Origin: Planctomycetaceae bacterium
GTDB taxonomy: Bacteria; Planctomycetota; Planctomycetia; Pirellulales; UBA1268
Direction: 5' to 3'
NCBI GenBank assembly: GCA_947459185.1
Contig: CANHCU010000024.1
Location: 1 to 37,954, forward strand
Length of the DNA: 37,954 nucleotides
How positions within the stretch are numbered: the stretch's first letter is position 1; each line of letters opens with the position of its first letter. Below are positions 1-8,936 of this stretch, one piece after another. Below the pieces are notes generated by a model. It worked only from the letters and a program-made list of their open reading frames with translations. It was not told the origin of the DNA and searched no databases. Position numbers and translations under genes: made by a program.

Positions 1-649
1 CCCATGCCTCGGCGTCATCCGAGAGATGAACCAGCAATCGCTCCACGCCGGCCCGCTGCCGCTCCAAAGCATCGCGGCTCAGGTCGGCGGGCACATGTAT
101 CGCCCGACTGACGACACCCCTCGCCCGCGACCAGGGCCGCGGAATGGCAAAGCGATCCCACGTCGTGAGCCTCCAGGGCCGCTCGTAGCCAAACCCCATC
201 GCCACGATTGGAATCTGCATCGTGCTTGCCAGGAAGATGCAGCCCGGCGCCAGTTGCCGCCGCGGCCCCCGCGGACCATCGGGAGTGATGGTGAGATTTT
301 CTCGCTCCGCACGCCCCGCAAGTTCGCGCAGGGCCACGGATCCCCCCTTGAACGTGCTGCCTCGCACGATCCCAAAGCCCATCATCACCGCCACGCGGGC
401 GAGGATGTCGGCGTCGTGATGTCGCGACAGCAGCATCGCGATGTTGGAGTGCCCGCGCAAATACAGTGGCAGCAGGATGTTTTCGTGCCAAAAGACATAG
501 ATCTTCGAACCCCGGTAGTCGGGATGCACCGGATCGACCGTCGGATCGCCAAAATCGACGCGGTAGTCGAGCGTGCCCATCCATTGCCGGATGCACGCCG
601 TGGAAACAAGCGACAGGCTGCCGATGGCCAGCGGAGACTCGAGCTTCAC
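1..649 (-). CDS. Lysophospholipid acyltransferase family protein (DUF374), 3' end off the window
   Basis: Probable membrane-associated acyltransferase of the DUF374 branch of the LPLAT superfamily, which in relatives acylates lipid A or phospholipid precursors at the cytoplasmic face. The reading frame shows the family landmarks in order: YVFWHENILLPLY with the likely catalytic histidine, SRHHDADILARV, GFGIVRGSTFKGG, and the strong LTITPDGPRGPRRQLAPG block. I chose the GTG at 649 because AAGGA lies 8 nt upstream; there is no ATG upstream of the conserved blocks in this frame. It starts 22 nt after the dapF stop on the same strand, so it is probably the last or a late gene of an asmA-dapF operon. 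The C-terminus continues past base 1. The family is clear; the substrate is not. Confidence 0.85.
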   Translation of the reverse strand, partial: MKLESPLAIGSLSLVSTACIRQWMGTLDYRVDFGDPTVDPVHPDYRGSKIYVFWHENILLPLYLRGHSNIAMLLSRHHDADILARVAVMMGFGIVRGSTFKGGSVALRELAGRAERENLTITPDGPRGPRRQLAPGCIFLASTMQIPIVAMGFGYERPWRLTTWDRFAIPRPWSRARGVVSRAIHVPADLSRDALERQRAGVERLLVHLSDDAEAW

Positions 650-671
650 GAATCCGATTCCTTTCTTACGT

Positions 672-1571
672 TCATGCCTCCCACCAACTCCCCTCGAAGA
701 CTTCCTGGGCGGGCCCCGTCATGAAGACATGGCCCGAGGCCGCCCACTCCAGTTCCAGCACTCCGCCGGGTACCTCGGCCACGATCCGCCGGCCGGTCCG
801 ACCAGAGAGGACGCCCGACACGCAGACTGCCGATGCACCGGTGCCGCATGCCATCGTGATGCCGCTGCCCCGTTCCCATGTCCGCATCCGCACCCGCTCG
901 GGAGAATGCACCTCGACGAAGTGCACGTTGATCCTCCGCGGGAAGATTGCATGCGTCTCGATCCGCGGACCGATCGACTCCAGCGGCACGCGGGCGACGT
1001 CGCGGCAGTAGAAGGTGACGTGGGGATTGCCCATCGAGACGCAGGTCATCCGCGGATCGAGTCCCGCCTCCTCCCACCAGGCCTCCGGCGGACCGATCGC
1101 GGCGCACGCCGCATCAACGACGTGGCCTCCGGTGGTGACAGCGTGCTCAGCGACCATCACCGGGATCTCGGCTGCCGAGAGCAGGGGCTCCCCCATGTCC
1201 ACGCGGACCCGCGAGCGACGGGGTCCCTCGGGCGTGACGTCGAGCGTCAGCACGCCGCGGCCGGTTTCGATCGTTACCGGCCCCGCCGGCGCCCGGCCGC
1301 GCGACACCACCAGGTGCGACACGCACCGCACGCCGTTGCCGCACATCTCCGACTCGCTGCCGTCGGCGTTGAACATCCGCATCCGCGCCGAGGCCACCGT
1401 CGAGGGCATCACCAGCACAAGACCGTCTCCACCGACGCCGAAATGCCTGTCGGCGATCCGTGGGGCAAGTGTGGCCGGGTCGGCCGGTGTCGGCTCGGCG
1501 AAGCAGTCGATATAGACATAGTCGTTTCCCGCGCCCTGCATCTTCACGAAATGAATCGGTCGTGTCGTCAT
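672..1571 (-). CDS. dapF: Diaminopimelate epimerase
   Basis: Interconverts LL- and meso-diaminopimelate in lysine and peptidoglycan precursor synthesis in the cytoplasm. The protein has 299 residues, slightly above the usual 270-285. The two catalytic cysteines are in place: Cys77 in SESEMCGNGVRC and Cys242 in GSGITMACGTGAS. KMQGAGNDYVYID at the N-terminus, FGVGGDGLV and the late SMGNPHV segment are also typical. The ATG at 1571 is preceded by GAGGA with a 6-nt spacer and gives the normal N-terminus; an upstream in-frame ATG near 1610 would add 13 residues without homology. It lies 124 nt downstream of the AsmA-like gene and 22 nt before the acyltransferase gene, all on one strand. A DAP epimerase agrees with planctomycetes having a DAP-containing peptidoglycan. 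Confidence 0.97.
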   Translation of the reverse strand: MTTRPIHFVKMQGAGNDYVYIDCFAEPTPADPATLAPRIADRHFGVGGDGLVLVMPSTVASARMRMFNADGSESEMCGNGVRCVSHLVVSRGRAPAGPVTIETGRGVLTLDVTPEGPRRSRVRVDMGEPLLSAAEIPVMVAEHAVTTGGHVVDAACAAIGPPEAWWEEAGLDPRMTCVSMGNPHVTFYCRDVARVPLESIGPRIETHAIFPRRINVHFVEVHSPERVRMRTWERGSGITMACGTGASAVCVSGVLSGRTGRRIVAEVPGGVLELEWAASGHVFMTGPAQEVFEGSWWEA

Positions 1572-1695
1572 CCGCAATCCTCTTTCACTCGCGCCTTCGC
1601 CTTCGGTCATCCTGCCAACAAGCCCGCTCGTCAACCGCCGCCCAGTATGACCATCCGGCGGCAATTGGCCCCAATCCTCCGCGCCACTGCCGCGA

Positions 1696-4600
1696 TCATC
1701 GTTGATTCTCCCGCCGCAACCCGGCGTTGCGGAGGCCATCCTGGCCGCGCCGCTGCGACTGCAGTTTCTGAATGGCGGCGGCAAGGGTGGGGAACGCCTC
1801 GCTCGTCATCTCCGGATGCGGGAGCGTGCCGTCCACGTGGATCAGCATGAACTGTCCGCTGGCGCCGCCGAGCACCCGCTTCATCGCTGGCAGCTGGGTG
1901 GCCGAATCACCCATGATCGAGCGGAACGTCATGTGGACATTGGAGTCGAAGTCGATCTCGCCGTTTCCGACCAGACTGATGGCGTCGCCTGAGAGTTCGA
2001 TGTTGTCGAGATAGGCCCGCGGCCCCTCGATCCGGAAATCGACGATGCTCGACCCAAACGCGTTGAGGTCCGGCGCCTTGACGCGGAGCATCTTGAGCAT
2101 GGCCACCACCAGCGGCAGCTCGTAGATGTCGGCATCCCGCAGCCGTACCTGTCCCCGGCCCGCGAGCGAGTGGGCGCCGCCGCGTGAGCCGCTCACCTCC
2201 ACCGTGCTGAAGACGCGGCCGCGGTAGGGATGGGCGGAGGAGAGGGTGTCGCCGGCGAGGCGTTCGAGGTCGGCATCGCCGAGCGACGCCGCCACGGTAA
2301 ATCCGCCGGGGTCGCCCGCCGCGACACTTCCGTCGAGGAGCAGCGTGCCGCCCGCAACGCGGGCCGACACCCGCCGCGGCGCTCCCTGCTCGCCGGCCCG
2401 GGCCGCCGTCGCGCCAAACCGCACACCGCTGGCATCCATCGCGATCGGGCCCTGCACCGCCGTCAGTTGCATGCCCCGCCACATCGCGCTGTCGATCGCC
2501 ATGTCGCCGAACGTCTGCCAGGAATTTTTGTCGGACTGGCCGCGGAGACGGATGCCGCCGTGGACGTGCTCGATCGGTGTGCCGACGTCGAGCGAGCCCT
2601 GCTCCACATCGAGCTGCATGTCCCACGATGCGGCGGGCGACCCGGCGGTGGAATGGATGTCGAGCGAGCCGGCGAGGGAGAGAAGACCGCGAAGGTCAAC
2701 CGCGGAGATGGCCTGCTGCAACCCCACGGGCAGGGCCTGCAACACGTCGTGGTCGGCGCGGAATCGGTCCGCGGAAAGCTCCTCGAAGGAGACGTGCCAG
2801 CCACCGCCGGGCACGAACCGGCAGACGCCCCCGGCCGTGACGGTCGTCCTGTCGTGCGTGCCGCGCACCTGCTCAAACGTGAGCAGACCGTCCTTCCAAT
2901 GCAGCTGCCCGCGGAGGTGTTCCAGACGATAGGGGAACCAGGCCGGTTCGATCGACACGGTGTCGCCCTGGGGTGTGGCTTCGATCTCCACCTCGGTCCG
3001 CCGTGCCTTCACATGGTGCCGCACGGTCGCGGAAAACTCCGCGTTCCCCCGCGGATCCACGTCGTCCCAGATCTGCCGCACGCCGGCGGGAAGCGCGTCG
3101 CGCAACTCCCGCTCGAGCACAACGCCCGTTCCGGCCAGTTGGAGCGTGAGTTCGCCGTCGTTATCGGCACCCGGCACGAGCATGCCGTTGCACCGCACGA
3201 CTCCGGTGTCGTTCGATCCGGTGATGTCGCGAATCGTCCAGTGACCGCGGTCCATGCGAATGCTGCCCGACACGTTCGACAGCGGATAGGGAAAGCCCGC
3301 GTAGGCCATGCTGCACTGCACGAGACGGATGCCCAATGAGTTGACATGGCCGCCCGGCAGCGTGGGCGTCCGGTCGTGCCGGAAGACGAAGTCGAAGGTG
3401 CCAGCGGCCCGCAGCGTGCGGATGATGTCGGCGCTGCGGGGAGGCATGGCCGCGAGCAGCATGTCGTCGATCCGCATGTTCTCGCCGCGCACCTCCAGCG
3501 TGCCGTAGGTACCGCCCGGTTCGTTCGTTGCCGGTGACGGCGAGACCGTGCGAAAGCTCCCCTGCACCTGGACCGGATGGCCGCCGGCCTGGCCGGTGAG
3601 ATGGATGGACAGTGCCTTCCCCTCCAACACGACCGTGCCAACGGTGCGGTCGAGTCGATAGGGAAACCGGTAGTGCGTCAGGGAGACGTTGCGGCATCGC
3701 AGGGAGACGTTCGGCTCGATCGTGCCATTGCGGCGGGCCACCTGCGCCCGCACATCGACCTCGCCTGCCGGCAACAGCTTGCTCCACTGCGACGCCATCG
3801 AGGCTGGCAGCAGGCCTTCCCAGTGTCGCCCCACCACCAGCCGTTCGGCCTCAAGCAGCAGGTCGAAATCCGCGGTGTTCGTCCAACCGGCATAGCGACC
3901 GCTGCCACGCAGGAGCGTGGAGCCGGCGTTGGCCTCGAGCTTCTCGAACCGCAGCCCCGTGCGATCGACCTGAAAGCCAGCCGTCACATCGCTCATCGCG
4001 GAGGGGAGCGAGGCATGCTCGAAGCGACCCGATTCCAGTCGGCCCGTCACCGTGAAGACGGCGGCCTCGAGCGCTGTCAGCGTCCCAGCCGCCTGCCAGT
4101 CCATGCTGATGCGTCCCCGCAGTCCGGTGATCCCGGCCCGTAGGCTTTCTGCCATCTGACCCGATCCGTCTGGGAGCATGCCGACCACGCGAGGCGTCAT
4201 CTCGAACGCCTGCACCGCTCCGCGGAGGTCGAACATGCCGGACGCAACCGCCACGCGGCCAGCAACGCTCGCCCGCTCAAAGAGGTCACCGGCAGCGACG
4301 GCCCGCACCGTGGCCCATCCCGCGTTTCCCTCGCTCTCGTCGGGCTCGACATCGAGCGAGAGCTGACGTACGGCCACCCGCGTCTGCCGCAGCACATCGT
4401 CGACGAGCAGCGTGGCGTCTTCGATCGTCACCGGCACGAGCAGGCCGCCACCCGCGCGCTGTTTGAGGAGCCCGGCCACGGTCCAACGGCCCTCGGCCTG
4501 CCGCACGGCATGCACTACGGGTCGGCGCAGCCGCACGGCACTGATCCGCGGCGCCCCTGCGATCAGATCGGCGAGGTTCGTGCTGCACGCCAGACGGACC

Positions 4601-4914
4601 TCGTCGATCCAGAGCATCTGCCGACACTCTTTGGGCAAACTCGGATCGATGAGCGACACGCCGCGCACCACGATCCCCTCCCCTTCCACGAGGCTGGCCC
4701 CCTGCACCTGCACGGAGAGCGCGGGAAACTCCTGCGCGAGACGCTGCTGGACGCGGGATCGCACCTCCTCGCCCAGACGGCTCGAACCGATGGCGCCGGC
4801 AGCTATCACACCGGCCACCGTGATCGGCAGGGCCCAGCGCACGAGCATCCAGAGCGTATCGGTGAGCGGTTTCAAGGCAGCGGTGCCACGGGGCAACGAG
4901 GCGGACACTTCCAT
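1696..4914 (-). CDS. AsmA-like envelope protein
   Basis: Large (1072-residue) single-span protein of the AsmA/TamB-like superfamily, whose members form long beta-rich bridges in the cell envelope and are linked to phospholipid transport. A short cytoplasmic N-terminus is followed by one membrane helix (about residues 22-43, ALPITVAGVIAAGAIG), then over 1000 residues of beta-strand-rich, weakly repetitive sequence. The C-terminal AsmA-like part (about residues 930-1055) contains GRGQVRLRDADIYELPLV, KAPDLNAFGSSIVDFRIEG and LVGNGEIDFDSNVHM. I use the ATG at 4914 because GAGGGG stands 9 nt upstream; the reading frame is open further upstream but looks non-coding. It heads a likely operon with dapF and an acyltransferase gene, which fits an envelope role. 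The exact cargo is unknown. Confidence 0.85.
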   Translation of the reverse strand: MEVSASLPRGTAALKPLTDTLWMLVRWALPITVAGVIAAGAIGSSRLGEEVRSRVQQRLAQEFPALSVQVQGASLVEGEGIVVRGVSLIDPSLPKECRQMLWIDEVRLACSTNLADLIAGAPRISAVRLRRPVVHAVRQAEGRWTVAGLLKQRAGGGLLVPVTIEDATLLVDDVLRQTRVAVRQLSLDVEPDESEGNAGWATVRAVAAGDLFERASVAGRVAVASGMFDLRGAVQAFEMTPRVVGMLPDGSGQMAESLRAGITGLRGRISMDWQAAGTLTALEAAVFTVTGRLESGRFEHASLPSAMSDVTAGFQVDRTGLRFEKLEANAGSTLLRGSGRYAGWTNTADFDLLLEAERLVVGRHWEGLLPASMASQWSKLLPAGEVDVRAQVARRNGTIEPNVSLRCRNVSLTHYRFPYRLDRTVGTVVLEGKALSIHLTGQAGGHPVQVQGSFRTVSPSPATNEPGGTYGTLEVRGENMRIDDMLLAAMPPRSADIIRTLRAAGTFDFVFRHDRTPTLPGGHVNSLGIRLVQCSMAYAGFPYPLSNVSGSIRMDRGHWTIRDITGSNDTGVVRCNGMLVPGADNDGELTLQLAGTGVVLERELRDALPAGVRQIWDDVDPRGNAEFSATVRHHVKARRTEVEIEATPQGDTVSIEPAWFPYRLEHLRGQLHWKDGLLTFEQVRGTHDRTTVTAGGVCRFVPGGGWHVSFEELSADRFRADHDVLQALPVGLQQAISAVDLRGLLSLAGSLDIHSTAGSPAASWDMQLDVEQGSLDVGTPIEHVHGGIRLRGQSDKNSWQTFGDMAIDSAMWRGMQLTAVQGPIAMDASGVRFGATAARAGEQGAPRRVSARVAGGTLLLDGSVAAGDPGGFTVAASLGDADLERLAGDTLSSAHPYRGRVFSTVEVSGSRGGAHSLAGRGQVRLRDADIYELPLVVAMLKMLRVKAPDLNAFGSSIVDFRIEGPRAYLDNIELSGDAISLVGNGEIDFDSNVHMTFRSIMGDSATQLPAMKRVLGGASGQFMLIHVDGTLPHPEMTSEAFPTLAAAIQKLQSQRRGQDGLRNAGLRRENQR

Positions 4915-4919
4915 AGCGT

Positions 4920-4943
4920 CCGCCCCTCGAGAGGAAGGGGCGG
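4920..4943 (-). promoter_or_regulatory. Hairpin covering the AsmA-like gene's ribosome binding site
   Basis: An 8-bp perfect inverted repeat (CCGCCCCT / AGGGGCGG, 8-nt loop) lies 5 nt upstream of the ATG at 4914. On the minus-strand transcript the 3' arm carries GAGGGG, the presumed Shine-Dalgarno sequence. Folding would therefore hide the ribosome binding site. This is seen directly; a regulatory role is inference. Confidence 0.4.
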
Positions 4944-5133
4944 GGAAAGTACGTCGGGGGCCCACCGAGGGTCAAGACGCCATCCACCTGCCTGGCCCCC
5001 GGAAAGAACCCCATTCCCCCAGCCTGCGGCCCCCTGCTATCATGCCCGCCCGTCCCCGGGAGGCATTGCCCAACACATTGATACCGGGCATCGGACACGG
5101 CCCAAATGGCCTCACGGCTTCCCGACAGGGCGG

Positions 5134-5205
5134 CTTTCACCAGGACTTTCACCAGGACTTTCACCAGGACTTTCACCAGGACTTTCACCAAGACTTCCAT
5201 CAGGA
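5134..5205 (+). repeat. 12-bp tandem repeat, six units, in the MFS leader
   Basis: Six head-to-tail units of CTTTCACCAGGA: four perfect (5134-5181), then CTTTCACCAAGA and CTTCCATCAGGA. It ends 12 nt before the ATG of the MFS gene. Because 12 is a multiple of 3, the frame stays open through the array and would encode LSPG repeats, but the start at 5218 with GGGGAG upstream is better. Five of the six units end in AGGA, a Shine-Dalgarno-like core. The rest of the 303-nt gap (4915-5217) shows no gene. Confidence 0.9.
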
Positions 5206-5217
5206 TCGGGGAGACAC

Positions 5218-6927
5218 ATGGCCCGCAAGAACAAGGCAGTGGAGAAGGACGATTGGGTGGAACCGGTCCCCGGCGGGCTCAATCCCCAGCGACTCCTCTG
5301 GGCCGGTTTCATGGCGATCCTTGCCGCGGGCGTGGGCTTCTCGATTCGGGCCGGGATCCTCGGGCAGTGGGCCGAGCAATACGGCTTCACGCAGACGGAA
5401 TTGGGAGCGATCACCGGCGGCGGCCTCACCGGCTTCGGCATCATCATCCTGCTGTCGAGCCTCATCGCCGACCGCATCGGCTTCGGCCCGCTGATGTTCG
5501 CCGCCTTTGTGATGCACCTGGTGTCGGCGGCGCTCACGCTCGCCACCGGAGCCGCCTTCGCGGCCGGCGGCAAGCCGCTCGCCTTCCAGTGCCTCTTCTG
5601 GGGCATGTTCCTCTTTGCTATCGGCAACGGCATCGCCGAAGCGGTGGTCAACCCGCTCGTTGCCACGCTGTTTCCGAAGAAGAAGGCGCATTATCTCAAC
5701 ATTCTGCACGCCGGCTGGCCGGGCGGCCTGATCCTCGGCGGCTTGGCGAGCTACTTCATGGCGGGCGGCGCAGGCGCGAAGCCGGTACCGTGGCAGTTTC
5801 AGATCTCGCTCTTCCTGGCCCCCGTCGTGCTCTACGGCCTGATGATGCTCGGCCAGCGGTTCCCCAAGAGCGAGGCGAGTAGTTCCGGCGTCTCCTTTAA
5901 GGACATGCTCGGTGAGCTTGGATTGGTCGGCGCCGCGGTGATCTGCGGCCTGCTCGCTCTCTTTTTCAAGAGCGACCTCGGCCTGCCGCCGCTGGTGGCC
6001 GCGGGCATTGCCGCTGGCCTGCTCGCAGCGTTCGGCGCAGCGACGGGCTTCCGCTTCGGCCACCTGCTGCTCGCCGCCCTGCTGCTCATCCAGGGCCTCG
6101 TCGGCTACGTGGAACTCGGCACCGACTCGTGGATCTCCAAGATCACCGGCACGATCATGAACAGCCCGGCCAACGGCCTGCTGCTGTTCGTCTACACGTC
6201 GGGCCTGATGTTCATCCTGCGGTTCTTCGCGGGGCCGATCGTGGAACGGATTTCGCCGCTGGGGCTTCTGGCGGTCTCCGCCCTCTTCGGTGCGGCGGGC
6301 CTGACCATGCTGGGCAACGCCGAGGGCGCGGTGATGTGCGTGATCGCCGCCACCGTCTACGGCATCGGCAAGACCTTCCTCTGGCCCACGATGCTGGCCG
6401 TGGTGAGCGAGCAGTTCCCCAAGGGTGGCGCCATCACGATCGGCGCTGCCGGTGGCGTGGGTATGCTGGCGGCCGGTCTGCTGGGCGGCCCCGGCATCGG
6501 CTTCCTGCAGGACCAAAACGCCTCCGCCAAGCTGCGTGAATCGAACGCTGCCGTCTACGATCGTTACAAGGCCCCCAAGGAGAACGAGTTTCTCTGGATG
6601 AAGACCTTCGGTCTCGACGGCGCAAAGGTGGGCGTGCTGGAGGATGGCGGCAAGGAAGCGCAGCGGACGCTCGAGGTGATGCAGAAGGACAACGCCAAGC
6701 CCGAGGCGATCGCGGCGCAGAAGTCGCTCGTGGAATGGTGGACCTCTTCGGCAGCCCCTGAGGCGGCGAGCGACAAGCCACTGGTGGAGGGGGCGGGCCT
6801 CTTCGGCGGCCGGCAGGCGCTCAAGCTGACGGCCTTCGTGCCGGCCACGATGTTTGTCTGCTACGCGCTCCTGCTGGCATGGTTCGCGACGCGGGGCGGC
6901 TACAAAGCCCGCGGCATGCACCACTGA
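5218..6927 (+). CDS. MFS transporter (FucP-like sugar porter type)
   Basis: Inner-membrane secondary transporter of 569 residues with about 12 hydrophobic helices. The first half includes GFGIIILLSSLIADRIGFGP (the MFS loop 2-3 region) and FAIGNGIAEAVVNPLVATLF, followed by HAGWPGGLILGG, which resembles the fucose:H+ symporter (FHS) group. A hydrophilic loop of about 105 residues (roughly 6510-6830, rich in Lys, Glu and Ala) separates the penultimate helix block from the last helix, and is longer than usual. Start: ATG 5218, with GGGGAG just upstream; the C-terminus is GGYKARGMHH. The gene is divergent from the AsmA-like gene, with a tandem repeat in its leader. Substrate not assignable; sugar or another small organic molecule is a guess from the subgroup. 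Confidence 0.85.
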   Translation: MARKNKAVEKDDWVEPVPGGLNPQRLLWAGFMAILAAGVGFSIRAGILGQWAEQYGFTQTELGAITGGGLTGFGIIILLSSLIADRIGFGPLMFAAFVMHLVSAALTLATGAAFAAGGKPLAFQCLFWGMFLFAIGNGIAEAVVNPLVATLFPKKKAHYLNILHAGWPGGLILGGLASYFMAGGAGAKPVPWQFQISLFLAPVVLYGLMMLGQRFPKSEASSSGVSFKDMLGELGLVGAAVICGLLALFFKSDLGLPPLVAAGIAAGLLAAFGAATGFRFGHLLLAALLLIQGLVGYVELGTDSWISKITGTIMNSPANGLLLFVYTSGLMFILRFFAGPIVERISPLGLLAVSALFGAAGLTMLGNAEGAVMCVIAATVYGIGKTFLWPTMLAVVSEQFPKGGAITIGAAGGVGMLAAGLLGGPGIGFLQDQNASAKLRESNAAVYDRYKAPKENEFLWMKTFGLDGAKVGVLEDGGKEAQRTLEVMQKDNAKPEAIAAQKSLVEWWTSSAAPEAASDKPLVEGAGLFGGRQALKLTAFVPATMFVCYALLLAWFATRGGYKARGMHH

Positions 6928-6977
6928 ATACACGCGGACAACGCCAGCGGTTTCACGGAATGCGAAGGCAGCCCGTC

Positions 6978-7048
6978 TTCCCTTGCTTCCGCTGCGGGCT
7001 TGGATGACGACGGTCTCCCATGCAAGCCCGAAGCGTGAGCGAGAGGAA
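6978..7048. repeat. Inverted pair of a dispersed 29-bp repeat upstream of the NUDIX gene
   Basis: Left arm 6978-7006 (TTCCCTTGCTTCCGCTGCGG then GCTTGGATG) and right arm 7019-7048, which read on the minus strand gives a similar sequence (TTCCTCTCGCTCACGCTTCG then GGCTTGCATG). A third copy with 4 mismatches in 29 lies at 25841-25869. The right arm supplies GAGAGGA, the ribosome binding site of the following gene. It could also act as a hairpin ending MFS transcription. Confidence 0.65.
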
Positions 7049-7053
7049 TACGT

Positions 7054-7593
7054 GTGGCGGACCCAACGAACCGCAGGAATCCTGACGGAGATAAGGAGTT
7101 CGTCGGCAATGCGCAGCCTCGTCACCATGCACCCGTGGCGGTGGCCGTCGGCATCCTGCTCCGGCCGGATGGCCGATTTCTGCTGACCACGCGACCCGCA
7201 GGAAAGCCATGCGCCGGCTCATGGGAGTTTCCAGGCGGCAAGATGGAGCCGGGTGAAACCGTTGTGGATACGCTTCGCCGGGAGCTTCGCGAGGAGTTAG
7301 CCATCGAGATGAGCACGATGGACGATGACTGTCGGCAAATTCAAGTCGTGGAGCACACCTATCCGCACGCAGACGTGCGGCTCCACGTCTGCGTCGTGAG
7401 CCGCTGGCACGGGGAGCCACTCGCGATTGAGGGCCAAGCGTTTTCGTGGCAGTCGGTCTGGGACGACACGACGAGCGTGTCGCCGGTGCTGCCTGCCACG
7501 GTGCCCGTGATCCAATCGCTCCGCAGCATCCGCGAGACTCTCTGCGTGCGTCCCGCCACGACCACGCTCTCAGTTGAAGACGACCGGTTCTGA
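7054..7593 (+). CDS. NUDIX hydrolase, MutT/CTP pyrophosphohydrolase-like
   Basis: Small cytoplasmic nucleotide-cleaving enzyme of 179 residues. The N-terminal strand VAVAVGILLRPDGRFLLTTRP and WEFPGGKMEPGE lead into a Nudix box: G-x5-E-x7-REL-REEL-AI. The usual Gly near the end of the box is Ala; the metal-binding REx2EE core is intact. The YPHADVRLHV strand and the C-terminal pattern resemble MutT-type enzymes that sanitise oxidised dGTP or hydrolyse (d)CTP. The start is the GTG at 7054, since GAGAGGA lies 7 nt upstream and no better ATG precedes the domain. The C-terminal 30 residues have no visible motif. It converges with tilS, with a 58-nt gap holding only an imperfect GC-rich hairpin (CCACG...CGTGG). 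Confidence 0.88.
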   Translation: MADPTNRRNPDGDKEFVGNAQPRHHAPVAVAVGILLRPDGRFLLTTRPAGKPCAGSWEFPGGKMEPGETVVDTLRRELREELAIEMSTMDDDCRQIQVVEHTYPHADVRLHVCVVSRWHGEPLAIEGQAFSWQSVWDDTTSVSPVLPATVPVIQSLRSIRETLCVRPATTTLSVEDDRF

Positions 7594-7651
7594 CGCCACA
7601 GGCACCTGCACCACGCGGGGCATCGCCGTGGGGAGCAAGACCGCTGTCCCT

Positions 7652-8722
7652 TCATCGCACCCCGATACGCCCCACAGAAACCATTCCGCCCGCCAGCACA
7701 CGGGCCCTCACCTCTCCCGGCAGGTCGATCGCCGACGGGGCCGCCGCGGCGGGATCAGCGGAGGCTGCGGCCATCGCGGCGAGTTGGGAATAGTGCCTGG
7801 CGGTCATGTCGCGTCGGGCCCATCCCTCGCGGTGCCACAGCGCGACAAAGATCTCCGCGAGCAGATGCCGATCGAGCCCTGCCAGTTTTTGCGTCTGGAG
7901 AACGGTCGTGCCGTCGGCGTGACGATGCGAATGCGCCTCGAGGAGGTGTTCGGCCGCACTTCGCACCGCGCCGGCCACAGCCGCGGCCTGACTCCCCAAC
8001 CGCACGAGCGACGACACGGCCGCCGGATACGGGCCTGTCTCGCACTGGGCGAGAATCTCGTGCCGCAGAAAATTCCGCGCATAGCGGACATCGGCGTTTG
8101 TCGCATCCTCCATCCAGACCTGTCCACGTGACTCGAGATACCCGCGGACAACACCACGCGGCACCGCCAAAAGCGGCCGGACGAGAGCCACGCCGTCACT
8201 GAGTTCACGGGCCGCGGCCATGCCCGCCAGCCCCGTCAGCCCCGTGCCGCGGAGAATGCGATGGAGGATCGTCTCGGCCTGATCATCTGCGGTGTGCGCC
8301 ACGACCACGAAGCGGGCTCCCTCTTCGCGGGCGACCGCCGTCAGGAACTCATACCGTAGCCGCCGCGCTCGCCCCTCGATTCCCTCACCTCGCACAGCAT
8401 CCGGCTCGCGAACCCGCACGTCACGGACCACGCACGAAACGCCCAGTTCAGCGGCCAGGTTGACCACGAAGGCGGCATCCACCGCGGCAGCCTCGCGAAG
8501 ATCATGCTTCGCATGCGCCACAAGCAGCTTGGGAGGAACTCCCTGCCCGGCTGCCAGGCTGTGCAGCCCCATGAGGAGCGCCACGCTGTCGGCGCCGCCC
8601 GAGACGCCCACCACGAGCCGCTCTGACCAGAAGTCGTGCGCCGGCAGACCCGCGGCAAGAGCTGCGAGAAACCCCACTTCGGCTCCGGACGTGGTCGCTT
8701 CAAGCGTGGACATGACGTCCAT
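7652..8722 (-). CDS. tilS: tRNA(Ile)-lysidine synthase
   Basis: Modifies C34 of the CAU-anticodon tRNA-Ile to lysidine using ATP and lysine, so that it reads AUA; essential in most bacteria. The PP-loop SGGADS sits near residue 45, in RLVVGVSGGADSVALLMGLH. It is followed by LLVAHAKHDLR, VVAHTADDQAETILHRILRG and the MEDATNADVRYARNFLRHEI segment, all typical of TilS. The protein has 356 residues from the ATG at 8722, chosen because GAGG stands 6 nt upstream; an ATG nine bases further in (8713) has weaker support. The C-terminal half is short, so the extra C-terminal TilS domain looks reduced. Divergent from the lipoprotein gene; the 214-nt gap between them contains no clear promoter or gene. 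Confidence 0.95.
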   Translation of the reverse strand: MDVMSTLEATTSGAEVGFLAALAAGLPAHDFWSERLVVGVSGGADSVALLMGLHSLAAGQGVPPKLLVAHAKHDLREAAAVDAAFVVNLAAELGVSCVVRDVRVREPDAVRGEGIEGRARRLRYEFLTAVAREEGARFVVVAHTADDQAETILHRILRGTGLTGLAGMAAARELSDGVALVRPLLAVPRGVVRGYLESRGQVWMEDATNADVRYARNFLRHEILAQCETGPYPAAVSSLVRLGSQAAAVAGAVRSAAEHLLEAHSHRHADGTTVLQTQKLAGLDRHLLAEIFVALWHREGWARRDMTARHYSQLAAMAAASADPAAAAPSAIDLPGEVRARVLAGGMVSVGRIGVR

Positions 8723-8936
8723 TCTGGCCTCGGAATCCAGCGGAATGAAATACGTAAACTGGGCGATTCGGCGGCGAGCAGATGCCCTCCGTCGGCTGAA
8801 GGCCTGACGTTTCGGGCCTGGAAGCGGCATTGAGCAGCCGCTCGCCGCTGGCTACCCTCCCCCACCACGTTCCCGGGCCCCAGGCCGCAGGCGAACGCTG
8901 ACGAATGAACCCGCGAACCTGAACAAGGATCATCGC

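Noticed and set aside
4510-5217. MFS protein extended through the tandem repeat (LSPG repeats)
   Set aside because: The start at 5218 has a ribosome site; the upstream part is antisense to the AsmA-like gene and has no signal features.
5200-7128. 642-codon open frame antisense to the MFS gene
   Set aside because: High GC keeps all frames open. It has Arg/His/Glu-rich composition, no domain and no ribosome site, whereas the plus strand encodes a clear transporter.
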